DNA of 49,404 bases from Planctomycetota bacterium (GCA_020847695.1 JADLBP010000300.1:1-49404), one strand, 5' to 3'. Counted from the first letter of the stretch, positions 32,741-43,420 are shown. The notes: a model not told the origin generated them from the letters alone. Translations and numbers: made by a program.

Positions 32741-35731
32741 TCAGCGCAACACGATCTCGATCGGCTCGCCGGCGCGTGCTGCGTCGACTCGGAGCTCGTC
32801 CGCACCGAGCTCGACGCTGCCGCGCAGGCCGTCGGGGCCCGTGACGACGACCGAGTAGGCCTCCGCCGGGGGCACCCGGACTCCGGCGAAGTTCGCGTAG
32901 CGTGCCGGCACCTGATCGAGATGCTGGATCTCGCTGCGCGTCGTGTAGGTCGCGCCTCCGTTCGTCGGGTGGAACGCGAACTCGACGTCGAACGGGGCCG
33001 AGCGACCTTCCGGCAATCGGAAGACGAACGTCAGCACCACCGCGCGGCGAGGCGTGAGCTCGACCCGAGTGGATTCGCCCGGCGCGATCGAGAGGTCGGT
33101 GCTCTCGGGCACGATGTCGCCGTAGACATCGAGCACGTAGCGACCGCGCGCGAGCTCGATCGCGCCGGCGAGATCCGCGCCGGACAGCGAGCGCACCACT
33201 CTCCCCTCGGGCGTCAACACGTCCACATGCACACGCTCCGGATCGATGCCATCGACCGGCGCGAGCACGATCTGAACGCGACCTACGCCCCCGAGCCTCA
33301 GAGTTCCGACGTCCAACGTCTCTCCCGGCGCGACTTCGACGTCGGTGAGTCTTGCGGTCGCGCTCCCCGCGCCGAGCGCCTCGATCACGAGCGCGCCAGG
33401 CGCGAACGGTCCGACGCGGAATGCTCCGGTCGCCGCGTCGCTGCGCGAGGTGTGCGCGCGGCGCGAGCCGATGCTCGCGAAGCGCAGCTCCGCCGCCGTC
33501 GGCTTGCCGTCGAGGCCGAGCACGCGGCCCTCGAGCCACGCCGTCGCGCGACGGTCATCGGGGACTTGGATCAAGAGCTCGTCCTCGCCCGCGAGCACGC
33601 CCGGCAGCTCGATCGCGGCGAAGGCCCAGACGGAGCCGGGTTCGTGCACCGCGAGCGTCAGCGCCTGATCGGGGCAGTTGATCAAGCGGAAGCGTCCCTC
33701 GGAGTCGGTCTGCGTTTGATTCTGGAAGCCCGGCGCGCTTCCGACCCGGCCGTCGGGCTCGGCGTCCACGCTCCAGTTCGAGAGCGCGACTCCGCGCTCG
33801 TCGACGACGCGCCCGCGCACCACTCGGCCCGCATCGAGCACCGGATCCCACGCGAGCTCGTCGCCGTCCTCGCCTCGGAGCGTCGTGCGCGCGAAACCGG
33901 CGTCGCGGAGACTCGCCTTGATCGCGATGTCGCCGGGAGCGAGCGCGATCAGCCGATACCTGCCGTCCGCGCGGCTCTCGACGGCGCGCGTCGAGAGATC
34001 TCCGTAGCTGCCCACCGCCACTCGCACGCCCTCGAGCGGCACACCGTCCGAGTCGCGGACGACCCCTTGCACGGCGACGCCGCCGACCAGAGCGACCGAG
34101 AGCTCGTCGGTCGCGCCCGCGTGCAGCTCGACCGAGCCTTGCCACGGCGCGAGCTCAGTCGACCCGACGACCACATCCGCGGTGCCCGGCGTCAGGCCGA
34201 GCGCGACGCACGTGCCGTCGGCGCCGCTCTCCAGCGTGAGCGGGATCGGGTACTGCGGCGCTTCGTGCGGGCCATACCCTTCGCGACGGAACTCGCGTTC
34301 GGCGATCGACACGCGCGCTCCGCGCACCGGCTTGCCCTCTGGATCGACGATGCGCACCGCGAGCGCGGCGCCCGGGCCTTGCAGCACGAGTCGCAGCTCG
34401 AACGCCTCGCCCGCGCTGCCGTGCGGCCACAGCGTCGGCGACGGAGCGAAGCCGGCGAGCCGCGCGCCGACGCCGTTGCCGTCGGCGATGTCGCGCAGCT
34501 CGAACCGGCCGTTCGAGTCGCTCGCGCCGACCGCGACACCCTGCGAGCCGTTCGCGACGGCGGAGAGCCAGATCTCGGCGTTCGCGACCGGCGCGCCCGC
34601 GAGGTCGACCACGCGGCCGTGGACCGTCAGGCCGCTCGCGAGTGCGAGCTCGGCCTGGGCCTCCTCGCCGGCGCGGACCGCAGCCGATGCGTAGGCACCG
34701 CGATCGGCGTAGATGCCGACCAGTCCGGGCGCGAGCTCGGCGATTCGAGCTTCCCCGCGTACGTCGGTGAACGCGTAGCGCTGAGCGAGGAAGGGATCCG
34801 TGGCTGCCCACTGCATCGCGTTCAACGCGACGCCCGCCGCGGGCGTGCCGTCGGACCACGCGACTCGGACGACCAGCGACCCCGACGTCGCGATCGGCGT
34901 CCGCGCGGACGAAGCGTCCGCGCCGGAGTCGTCGGACGCGGCGCGCGAGCTCGCGAGCTCGCGGGAGCCGTCGTTCGGCGGCGGGAGCGGCGCGGCGAGC
35001 GCGGGTGCCCGCGACGCGGGGTCCGTGGCGCCGCGCGACGCGGCTTGGACGCCGAACCAGACGGCCAGCAACGCTGCGACGGCGAGCGCCGCGGCGACGA
35101 CGAGTTTCAGTTTCGAGCTCACGATCAGGGCGCTGCTCGTCACGGTTCCGATCCCGAGGCCCGCGCCGACGAGTCCCGAGCGCTCGCCGCCGACCAACGC
35201 GACGAGTCCCACGACCCACGCGCCGCGTTCGCCGCCGTGTGCTCGGTCGAGACGTTCGCGCAACAGCGCGAGTGCACGCGTGTGGCGGCTGCGGACGGTC
35301 GCGAGCGGCTCGCGGGAGCGCGCGGCGATCTCCGCGAGCTCCAAGCCTTCGAAGTACCGTTGCAGGATCACCGCGCGATACGGTTCGTCGAGCGCGAGCA
35401 CCGCGTCGGTGACCGCGCGCAACGTGTCCGCGTGCTCGACCGTCGAAGTCTCGGCCTCGACGGCCTCGTCGCGCGACACCGCGGCCTCACGGGCGGCGCG
35501 CCGCTCCTCCGAGCGGCGTCGTTTCCACGCGAGGTTCTGCACCACGCGCGCGAGCCACGCCCGGGGGAGCCTCGGCTGGTCGCCGCGGTGTTCCAGCGCG
35601 TGGAGCCACGCGGTTTGCACGACGTCCTCGCTCGCGTGCTCGTCGCTCAGCAGTCCCTGGGCGAGTGCGCGCAGGAAGCCGCCTTGTGCGAGCAGAGCTT
35701 CGGCCGGGAAGTCGGGACGGGTTTCGGACAT
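32741..35731 (-). CDS. ECF-like sigma-70 factor fused via a membrane helix to CarboxypepD_reg-like repeats
   Basis: 996 residues from ATG 35731. Sigma region 2 is about residues 15-75 (SEDVVQTAWLHAL, then RAWLARVVQNLAWKRRR), and region 4 about 103-162 (LDEPYRAVILQRYFEGLELAEIAARSREPLATVRSRHTRAL). Two hydrophobic stretches follow (about 170-200 and 207-230, KLKLVVAAALAVAALLAVWFGV). An acidic/serine linker leads to about six beta-sandwich repeats of the carboxypeptidase-regulatory type, with patterns such as VHGRVVDLAGAPVANAEIWL, VQGVVRDSDGVPLEGVRVAV and DGRYRLIALAPGDIAIKA. The predicted topology is sigma part in the cytoplasm and repeats outside. How the sigma part acts while tethered (release by proteolysis or not) is unknown. 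No anti-sigma gene is adjacent. Confidence 0.85.
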   Translation of the reverse strand: MSETRPDFPAEALLAQGGFLRALAQGLLSDEHASEDVVQTAWLHALEHRGDQPRLPRAWLARVVQNLAWKRRRSEERRAAREAAVSRDEAVEAETSTVEHADTLRAVTDAVLALDEPYRAVILQRYFEGLELAEIAARSREPLATVRSRHTRALALLRERLDRAHGGERGAWVVGLVALVGGERSGLVGAGLGIGTVTSSALIVSSKLKLVVAAALAVAALLAVWFGVQAASRGATDPASRAPALAAPLPPPNDGSRELASSRAASDDSGADASSARTPIATSGSLVVRVAWSDGTPAAGVALNAMQWAATDPFLAQRYAFTDVRGEARIAELAPGLVGIYADRGAYASAAVRAGEEAQAELALASGLTVHGRVVDLAGAPVANAEIWLSAVANGSQGVAVGASDSNGRFELRDIADGNGVGARLAGFAPSPTLWPHGSAGEAFELRLVLQGPGAALAVRIVDPEGKPVRGARVSIAEREFRREGYGPHEAPQYPIPLTLESGADGTCVALGLTPGTADVVVGSTELAPWQGSVELHAGATDELSVALVGGVAVQGVVRDSDGVPLEGVRVAVGSYGDLSTRAVESRADGRYRLIALAPGDIAIKASLRDAGFARTTLRGEDGDELAWDPVLDAGRVVRGRVVDERGVALSNWSVDAEPDGRVGSAPGFQNQTQTDSEGRFRLINCPDQALTLAVHEPGSVWAFAAIELPGVLAGEDELLIQVPDDRRATAWLEGRVLGLDGKPTAAELRFASIGSRRAHTSRSDAATGAFRVGPFAPGALVIEALGAGSATARLTDVEVAPGETLDVGTLRLGGVGRVQIVLAPVDGIDPERVHVDVLTPEGRVVRSLSGADLAGAIELARGRYVLDVYGDIVPESTDLSIAPGESTRVELTPRRAVVLTFVFRLPEGRSAPFDVEFAFHPTNGGATYTTRSEIQHLDQVPARYANFAGVRVPPAEAYSVVVTGPDGLRGSVELGADELRVDAARAGEPIEIVLR

Positions 35732-35859
35732 CGGAGTGACGAGAGGGAAGCCTCTCCTTTCTACCCACACGTCCCCGCGGTCGCCGACCGTGACGCAACG
35801 ACCTCGGATTTCCGGGGCGCGGGCTCGCCGGCGATGCCCTCCGGCTGCCCGCGAAGCGA

Positions 35860-35893
35860 GCGGGGCCGGCCGCCTTCCGGCGACCGGCCCCGC
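35860..35893 (-). terminator. Strong hairpin downstream of the 35943-36974 gene
   Basis: 10-bp perfect GC stem GCGGGGCCGG / CCGGCCCCGC with an inner CCG/CGG pair in the loop, 50 bp beyond the gene's stop. No T-run follows on either strand, so it is a candidate only. Confidence 0.45.
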
Positions 35894-35942
35894 GTGGGCC
35901 CGGAGACCGACGCGCGCAATGGCGTCGGCGGACCGATCGAGG

Positions 35943-36974
35943 TCACGGGCAGATTTCGAACGCGACCGCGTTCGACAGGCTGGTGGTCGAGACCGCAGCC
36001 GGGTCGCGCGACCAGTACTGCGCGTAGACCTTCGCGCCAGTGACCAGGCTCGGGTCGGTGCCGGCGAGGATCAGGCTCTCGAAGTCGTAGTCGTACGTGC
36101 CCGAGCAGTCGGACGTGCCGGTGCTGCCGCCCGAGCTCTGCACCGACGTGCGCGTGATCGGCAACTTGACGCACAACGTCCCACCTTGGAACGCGACGCC
36201 GTTCGGGGTCGAGCCGTAGAAGAGCAGTCCGGACTTCTTGTTGATGAAGTTGACGCCGGTGACGTGGAACGCGGTCGAGCCCGACGCGGTCGGCGAGCCC
36301 GTGTATCCGATCGCGGGATTGCACCACAGCGAGTTCGTCTTGGTGGTGCAGTAGATCGACGGCGCGGTGCAGCCGGCGACCGGCGTGCCGTCGAGGGCGA
36401 CTGCGCGTTCGTCGGCGAGGTGGAAGTACATGTGCGCGCCGCGCATCCACCAGAACGTGCCGTTGGTGCCGACCGGGCTCTGGGCCCAGCTCCAGGTCGC
36501 GTACGGAATCGGCGTCAGGCCGACGACCGAGACGAAGTAGCGCGTCAGTCCGTTGAACACGAGCGGCGTGACCAACGTGATCTCGAACTGATACATCGAC
36601 CCGCCGACCGAAACCTGAGTGAACGTGGTGTAGGTCTCTTCGCTGATCGGGTGGCTGCCGGCGGCGAAGATGTCGGGCTGGCACGCGATCGTGTTCGGAT
36701 CCTGATTGAAGAACGAAACCATGAAGCCGAGCGGCGGCGCGGTTTGTCCCCACCAACGCAGCTTGGTGATCGTCGTCGTCTGCGGCAGCGTGAAGTCCTC
36801 CCACGCGATCGCGTCGGAGTCGAGGTCGTTCTGGCCCGACGGGTCGACCCAGAGCTGCGAGTTGCGCAGCGTGCCGCCGTTCGGCGACATCGGTTGCTCG
36901 TAGAGGAAGCTCTGCGCATCCGCGGAGAGCGTGGCGACGAGGGCGAAGAACAACGACAGAGCGAGTGACTTCAT
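35943..36974 (-). CDS. Secreted protein carrying the same C-terminal domain as the PD40 protein
   Basis: 343 residues from ATG 36974, with AGGATCTCC directly before it. Signal peptide MKSLALSLFFALVATLSADA-Q. Residues about 25-195 form a beta-rich module with aromatic residues (ITKLRWWGQ, FMVSFFNQDP, WSWAQSPVGTNGTFWWMRGAHMYFHL), resembling exported choice-of-anchor or lectin-like modules. From about residue 203 comes the domain seen in 25871-27574: YCTTKTNS, CNP, F-x-GGTLCVKLPITRT, SDCSG, KVYAQYWSRDP, ending SLSNAVAFEICP. Functions are unknown; export and surface location are inferred. A TAGCAT hexamer on the minus strand (37030-37025) is a likely -10. Confidence 0.8.
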   Translation of the reverse strand: MKSLALSLFFALVATLSADAQSFLYEQPMSPNGGTLRNSQLWVDPSGQNDLDSDAIAWEDFTLPQTTTITKLRWWGQTAPPLGFMVSFFNQDPNTIACQPDIFAAGSHPISEETYTTFTQVSVGGSMYQFEITLVTPLVFNGLTRYFVSVVGLTPIPYATWSWAQSPVGTNGTFWWMRGAHMYFHLADERAVALDGTPVAGCTAPSIYCTTKTNSLWCNPAIGYTGSPTASGSTAFHVTGVNFINKKSGLLFYGSTPNGVAFQGGTLCVKLPITRTSVQSSGGSTGTSDCSGTYDYDFESLILAGTDPSLVTGAKVYAQYWSRDPAAVSTTSLSNAVAFEICP

Positions 36975-37024
36975 GGAGATCCTGCGCGAAGCGCGTGAGG
37001 CGGAGATCGAGCGAGCGCCCACGC

Positions 37025-37030
37025 ATGCTA
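37025..37030 (-). promoter_or_regulatory. Candidate -10 element for the 35943-36974 gene
   Basis: TAGCAT on the minus strand, 50 bp before the ATG, leaving a leader of about 44 nt with an AGGA ribosome-binding site. The -35 is not clear. Confidence 0.35.
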
Positions 37031-37224
37031 GGGCACGGCGCGGATCGCCGCTCGATGTCTCGCGGGCTTCGCGCACGCGCTCGAATCCGCGAATCGGAAG
37101 CCGCGGCGTGCAGGAATTTCAATTCAGCGAACGGCGGCGTCCGCGCGCATCGCAGCGCGATGCGCACCGCACGAATCAGCCGGAGTCCGTAGCGAAAGTT
37201 GCGTGCTCGCCTCGACGCAATACT

Positions 37225-38697
37225 TCACAGCGCGGCGGCGATCAGTCGGAAATGGAAGCCGAGGATCGCGAGCTCGATCGCGCGCGGGAACTGCCGCGGA
37301 CGCTGCAACAGCGTGCTCGCGCACAATCGCCAGTACGCCCAACGCCCGCGGTGACGCGCGCCGAGCAACCACAGCGACTTCAGGAACGCGCGAACGTCGG
37401 CCGACGAGCGCGCGACTCGCGGCCCGGTCGGGCGGTGCTCCTTCAGGAAGACGCGCACGCGCTGGTAGTAGGCCTTCGGCTCGTAGAGCTTCTTCATCAG
37501 CTCGCGATAGCCGTTCTCGAGGAACGCGCGTTCCAGCTTGGGCTCGAAGTTGAGCGCGGCGACCGTGTTGTTGCCATTGCTCGCGAACTGCAGTCGCCCT
37601 TCGCGTTTCATCCGGTGATAGAGCTTGGTCTGCGGCAGCGCGGTCAGCAGTCCGACCATCGCCGTCGCGACGCCGGAGCGTTGGATGAACTCGAATTGAC
37701 GTTGGAAGATGTCGGGCCGGTCGCTGTCGAAGCCGACGATGAAGCCGCCCATGACCTCGAGCCCGGCGCGCTGGAGCGAGTGGACCGCGGCGACGAGGTC
37801 GCGATCGCGATTCTGGAGCTTGTGGCACTCCTGCAAGCTCTCCTTCGACGGCGTTTCGATGCCGACGAACACCTTCTTGAAGCCTGCGCGGGTCATCAAT
37901 CCGCAGAGCTCGGGATCGTCCGCGAGGTTGACCGACGCCTCGGTGAAGAAGCCCATCGCCGGCCGCGTGCGCTCGCGCCAAGCGATGATCGCGCGCAGCA
38001 GCTCCTTGGTGCGGCGCTTGTCGCCGATGAAGTTGTCGTCGACGACGAAGACCATCTCCTTCCAGCCGAGCACGCGCAGCGCCTCGAGCTCGTCGACGAG
38101 CTGCTCGGGCGTCTTGGTGCGCGGCACGCGGCCGTTCATCACGACGATGTCGCAGAACTCGCAGTCGTACGGGCAGCCGCGCGAGAACTGCACCGACATC
38201 GTGACGTAACGGCTCGGCTGGATCAGGTCCCAACGCGGCACGGGCGATCGCTCGATCTCCGGATAGCCGTTCGCGCGGTAGATGCGCCGCGGCGTGCCGC
38301 GAACCAGATCGGCGACGAGCTCGGGCAAAATCGCTTCGGCTTCGCCGAGGACCAGGTGCTCGACCTCGGGGAACTCCTCGTAACCGGTGGTGAAGAGCGG
38401 TCCACCCGCGATCACCGGCGTCGCGAGGGCGCGACAACGCTCGAGCACCTTCAGCACCGACGGCTTGTGCACGATCATCGCGCTCAAGAAGACGTAGTCG
38501 GCGGCGCGGATCGCTTCGTCGCGCAGCGGCTCGACGTTCAGGTCGAGGAGCTCGAGCTCCCAATCGCTCGGCAGCATCGCCGCGACCGTCAACAGTCCGA
38601 GCGGCGCGAACGCGGCGCGTTTCGCGACGAACGGAAGCGAGTGCTTGAAGGACCAGAAGGTGTCCGGATTCTCCGGATAGACGAGCAGGACTTTCAC
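37225..38697 (-). CDS. B12-binding-domain radical SAM protein (DUF4070/HpnP-like)
   Basis: 490 residues. N-terminal cobalamin-binding-like domain (1-140): VLLVYPENPDTFWSFKHSL, APLGLLTVAAMLP, VFLSAMIVHKPSV, VIAGGPLFTTGYEEFPEVEHLVLGEAE. Radical SAM core: RGCPYDCEFC with C175, C179 and C182 for the 4Fe-4S cluster, then FVDDNFIG as in VVDDNFIGDKRRTKELL and GIETPSKESLQECHKLQN. C-terminal DUF4070 region: PQTKLYHRMKREGRLQFASNGNN and a basic tail. The relatives include hopanoid C-2 methylase HpnP, but many members are unassigned, so methylation of a lipid is only one option. No hopanoid gene is in the window. The upstream gap of 218 bp is shared with a divergent gene. Confidence 0.85.
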   Translation of the reverse strand: MKVLLVYPENPDTFWSFKHSLPFVAKRAAFAPLGLLTVAAMLPSDWELELLDLNVEPLRDEAIRAADYVFLSAMIVHKPSVLKVLERCRALATPVIAGGPLFTTGYEEFPEVEHLVLGEAEAILPELVADLVRGTPRRIYRANGYPEIERSPVPRWDLIQPSRYVTMSVQFSRGCPYDCEFCDIVVMNGRVPRTKTPEQLVDELEALRVLGWKEMVFVVDDNFIGDKRRTKELLRAIIAWRERTRPAMGFFTEASVNLADDPELCGLMTRAGFKKVFVGIETPSKESLQECHKLQNRDRDLVAAVHSLQRAGLEVMGGFIVGFDSDRPDIFQRQFEFIQRSGVATAMVGLLTALPQTKLYHRMKREGRLQFASNGNNTVAALNFEPKLERAFLENGYRELMKKLYEPKAYYQRVRVFLKEHRPTGPRVARSSADVRAFLKSLWLLGARHRGRWAYWRLCASTLLQRPRQFPRAIELAILGFHFRLIAAAL

Positions 38698-38903
38698 TCC
38701 CTTCGACTAGCCCGCGCGCGGTTCGGCCACGAGCGTGAACTTCCCGGCGCTCGCGTCCGTACAGGGAGTTGCCGAGTGTGCAAGTGCGTCGAACTGCGCA
38801 GTGCGACACTCGCTTGCGCGCGCGCACGATCGCGTGTCGCGTTGCGATGCTCGGCGTATTCAGAAGGCGCCCGCGCGCGGCGTAGGTTGCAGGAGCTCTT
38901 CAC

Positions 38904-38910
38904 AAGGAGG
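38904..38910 (+). promoter_or_regulatory. Strong Shine-Dalgarno site before the RsbRD_N-like gene
   Basis: AAGGAGG, 5 bp before the ATG at 38916. It is the best ribosome-binding site in the window. A TAGGTT hexamer at 38883-38888 is a possible -10. Confidence 0.8.
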
Positions 38911-38915
38911 TTCAG

Positions 38916-39374
38916 ATGAACATCGTCGAGCTCCTCGAACGGGATGCCGAGCTGTTGGTCGCCGAAGCGACCGAGGCGGTGCTGCGCGACAAGCTGTCGC
39001 ACTACGAAGTCACCGGCCGCGAGGCGACCAAGAAGCGCGTGCGCAAGCTCTTCGAGCTGCTGCAGGCGTGCATCGCGAAGCAGACGGCCGCGCCGATGGT
39101 CGCGCACTCGCGGGTGATCGCCGAGGAGCGCTGGGCGTCCGGATTCGACCTCCAGGAGGTCCAGACGGCGTTCAACGTGCTCGAGGAAGCGGTGTGGAAG
39201 CGCATCCTCTCCGAGCTCGAGCCCGCGGAGTACGCCCAAGCGCTCGGCCGCGTCAGCACGGTGCTCGGCCTGGGCAAGGACGCGCTCGCGCGGTCGTACG
39301 TGTCGCTGGCGACGCGCACGCGCGTGCCGTCGCTCGACTTGAAGACGCTGTTCGAGGGCGCGCCGGCGAGCTGA
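38916..39374 (+). CDS. RsbRD_N-like all-helical regulatory protein
   Basis: 152 residues, all alpha-helical by appearance, with no membrane segment. Segments LLVAEATEAVLRDKLSHYEVTGREATKKRVRKLFELLQACI, HSRVIAEERWASGFDLQEVQTAFNVLEEAVWKRIL and LGRVSTVLGLGKDALARSYVSLA resemble the RsbRD N-terminal (RsbR co-antagonist) domain, usually joined to a STAS domain or a histidine kinase. Here it stands alone. It could bind a partner of an RsbW-type switch such as the kinase at 3710-4201, but that link is speculative. The very strong ribosome-binding site suggests abundant protein. It ends 13 bp before the stop of a convergent gene. Confidence 0.72.
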   Translation: MNIVELLERDAELLVAEATEAVLRDKLSHYEVTGREATKKRVRKLFELLQACIAKQTAAPMVAHSRVIAEERWASGFDLQEVQTAFNVLEEAVWKRILSELEPAEYAQALGRVSTVLGLGKDALARSYVSLATRTRVPSLDLKTLFEGAPAS

Positions 39375-39387
39375 GCGACGCGCGGCG

Positions 39388-39978
39388 TCAGCGCCGCTCG
39401 ACCGGCGTCTCGCCGCACACCGTCGCGAAGCGCGCGAGGATCCGGTCGCCGTCGGGCGTCAGGATCGACTCCGGGTGGAACTGCACGCCGAAACGCGGCA
39501 GCTCGCGGTGCTGCACCGCCATCACCACGCCATCGGCGGTCCAGCCGCAGAGCGCGAGCTCGTGCGGCAGCCGCGTGCGCACCGCGCGCAGCGAGTGATA
39601 GCGTCCCGCCGGGAACGGGTCGGCGAGATCGCCGAAGAGCGTCGCGCGCGCGTGGTGCACCAGCGAGCTCTTGCCGTGGATCGGCACGGGGTCGACCTCG
39701 AGCTCGCCGCCGTAGCGCTCGACCAACGCTTGGTGGCCGAGGCACACGCCGAGGATCGGCAGTGCGTCGGGCGCGAGCCGCAGCAGCTCGGGGCAGATCC
39801 CGGAGTCGCGCGGATGGCCGGGTCCGGGACTCAACACGATCCCGCGCGCGCCGCTCGCGAGCGCTTCGCCGACCGTGATCACGTCGTTGCGTACGACGCG
39901 CACGTCGAGCCCGAGCCCGGCGAAACCCTGCCACAGGTTCCAGGTGAACGAGTCGTAGTTGTCGACGAGCAGGATCAT
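39388..39978 (-). CDS. trpG: Anthranilate/aminodeoxychorismate synthase glutaminase subunit
   Basis: 196 residues. Class I glutamine amidotransferase: MILLVDNYDSFTWNL at the start, LSPGPGHPRDSGICPE for the oxyanion region, the nucleophile C79 in GVCLGHQ, and the H168/E170 pair in FHPES. It supplies ammonia from glutamine to TrpE or PabB for tryptophan or folate synthesis. The sequence cannot tell the two roles apart, and no trpE or pabB gene is next to it. It is the last gene of a probable operon, 19 bp after the thioredoxin-NHL gene. The symbol trpG is used by similarity; pabA is equally possible. Confidence 0.92.
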   Translation of the reverse strand: MILLVDNYDSFTWNLWQGFAGLGLDVRVVRNDVITVGEALASGARGIVLSPGPGHPRDSGICPELLRLAPDALPILGVCLGHQALVERYGGELEVDPVPIHGKSSLVHHARATLFGDLADPFPAGRYHSLRAVRTRLPHELALCGWTADGVVMAVQHRELPRFGVQFHPESILTPDGDRILARFATVCGETPVERR

Positions 39979-39997
39979 CGCGCTCGCCGCGCCGCTG

Positions 39998-41968
<1,971 letters not shown>

Positions 41969-41969
41969 C

Positions 41970-43361
41970 TCATTCTCCGAACATCAGTGCGAGCACGCGC
42001 TCGCACACCGAGGTCATGTCGACGCGCGAGCCCTTCGGTTCGCCGCCGCAGTGTTTCCAAGCCTTCGAGCACAGGAACACGGGGCCGTCCTGCGGATCGT
42101 CGGGCACGCGCCCGTGGCTACCGCGCACCAAGCGCGCGTCGAGCGGGATCACGTCCATCAAGTAGCGCATCCCGAGCTTCTTCTGGAGCAGCCGGCGCGC
42201 GACGCGCAGCTTCGGGCTCGCGATCGTCGGATCGACGAAGAGCTCGCACGGGTCGTAGCCCGGCTTGCGGTGGATGTCGACCGTGCGCGCGAAGTCGGGC
42301 GCGCGCTCGTCGTCGAGCCAGTAGTAGTAGGCGAACCAGCTCTCGCGCTTCGAGATCGCGACCAGGTCGCCGGCGCGCGGATGGTCGAGGCCCGCGGCGC
42401 GCTTTTCGTCGGGTCCGAGCACGCGTTCGACGCCGGGCAGCCGCTCGAGCACCTTGCGCGCCGCGTCAGCGGACTTCGCGTCCCTGGTGTGGACGTGCGC
42501 GATCTGGTGATCGGCGACGGCGAACGCCTTCGAGGCGAACGGGTCGAGCAGCTCGCCGTCGGGCGTCTCGCGGACCGCGAGCAGGCCCTCGGCGCGCAGC
42601 GCGTGGTTGACGTGCACCGGCGTCGTCACCTCGTTCAGTCCGTACTCGCTGACGACGACCGTCGCCGCGCCGCGCTTCTCCGCCGCCGCCGCGATGCGAT
42701 GGACGAGCGCGTCGAGCTCGAAGAGCGCGCGCTTCGAACGCGGATCGTTCGGGCCGAAGCGCTGGTGGTCGTAGTCGAGGTGCGGCAGGTACACCATCGT
42801 CAGCGTCGGCTGGTAGTGCTCGAGCGTCTTGACCGCCGCTTCCGCGAGCCATCGGCTCGACGGCAGGCCCGACTTCGGCCCCCAGAAATCGAAGAAGGGG
42901 AACGCGCCGAGCTGGCCTTCGAGCCATTGCGGATACGCGCTCGGCGCGCCGTACACCGCCGGGATCTTGCGCCCGTCGGCCGGGTAGTAAGGCCGCGGCG
43001 TGATCGACCAGTCGACCGCCGCGCCCATGTTCCACCACCAGAAGATCTTCGCGCACGTGAACGACGGATCGCGCTCGCGAGCGAGCTCGTAGAGCTTCTT
43101 GCCGCGCACCAGCGCGTTCGACTGGCGCCACAGGGCGATGTCGAAGCTCTCACGGTCGAACCAGCCGTTGCCGACGATTCCGTGCGAGCTCGGGAGCGCG
43201 CCGGTGAGCATCGTCGCCTGCGCGCTGCACGTCACCGCGGGCAGGATCGCGTTCATCGGGGCGCCGGCGCCGGACTGCGCGAGCTCGAAGAGAGCAGGCG
43301 TGTCCTTGCCGAGCTGCCGCGGGGTCAAGCCGACGGCGTCGATGAGCACTACGGGACGCAT
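41970..43361 (-). CDS. Alkaline-phosphatase-superfamily phosphodiesterase (nucleotide pyrophosphatase-like)
   Basis: 463 residues. It resembles the phosphodiesterase/nucleotide pyrophosphatase protein found in ebo-type gene clusters (from memory). Metal-site elements are D8 in VVLIDAVGL, the nucleophile T44 in LPAVTCSAQATMLTG, the LPHLDYDHQRFG segment, and VADHQIAHVHTRD. The usual S-D-H-G site reads SEYG (VVVSEYGLNEV), which differs from classical NPP enzymes. NGWFDRESFDIALWRQSNALV and IFWWWNMGAAVDWSITPRPYYPADGRKIP are strong family blocks. No signal peptide. Its substrate is unknown, but linkage to the thioredoxin-NHL gene (1-bp gap) and trpG suggests one pathway. A TAAGAT lies 12 bp before the ATG. 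Confidence 0.87.
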   Translation of the reverse strand: MRPVVLIDAVGLTPRQLGKDTPALFELAQSGAGAPMNAILPAVTCSAQATMLTGALPSSHGIVGNGWFDRESFDIALWRQSNALVRGKKLYELARERDPSFTCAKIFWWWNMGAAVDWSITPRPYYPADGRKIPAVYGAPSAYPQWLEGQLGAFPFFDFWGPKSGLPSSRWLAEAAVKTLEHYQPTLTMVYLPHLDYDHQRFGPNDPRSKRALFELDALVHRIAAAAEKRGAATVVVSEYGLNEVTTPVHVNHALRAEGLLAVRETPDGELLDPFASKAFAVADHQIAHVHTRDAKSADAARKVLERLPGVERVLGPDEKRAAGLDHPRAGDLVAISKRESWFAYYYWLDDERAPDFARTVDIHRKPGYDPCELFVDPTIASPKLRVARRLLQKKLGMRYLMDVIPLDARLVRGSHGRVPDDPQDGPVFLCSKAWKHCGGEPKGSRVDMTSVCERVLALMFGE

Positions 43362-43373
43362 CTAGAGCCCGGA

Positions 43374-43379
43374 ATCTTA
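43374..43379 (-). promoter_or_regulatory. Candidate -10 element of the phosphodiesterase-NHL-trpG operon
   Basis: TAAGAT on the minus strand, 12 bp before the ATG at 43361, giving a leader of about 6 nt. The -35 region is not convincing. It lies 42 bp from the -35 of the divergent Rieske gene. Confidence 0.45.
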
Positions 43380-43420
43380 CGTCGGCGCGCGGGAGCCGCG
43401 ACTGCGAAAACGGCGGGCCT

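Noticed and set aside
37225-38697. Assignment as hopanoid C-2 methylase HpnP
   Set aside because: The family is broad, the similarity is generic to DUF4070 proteins, and no hopanoid gene is in the window.
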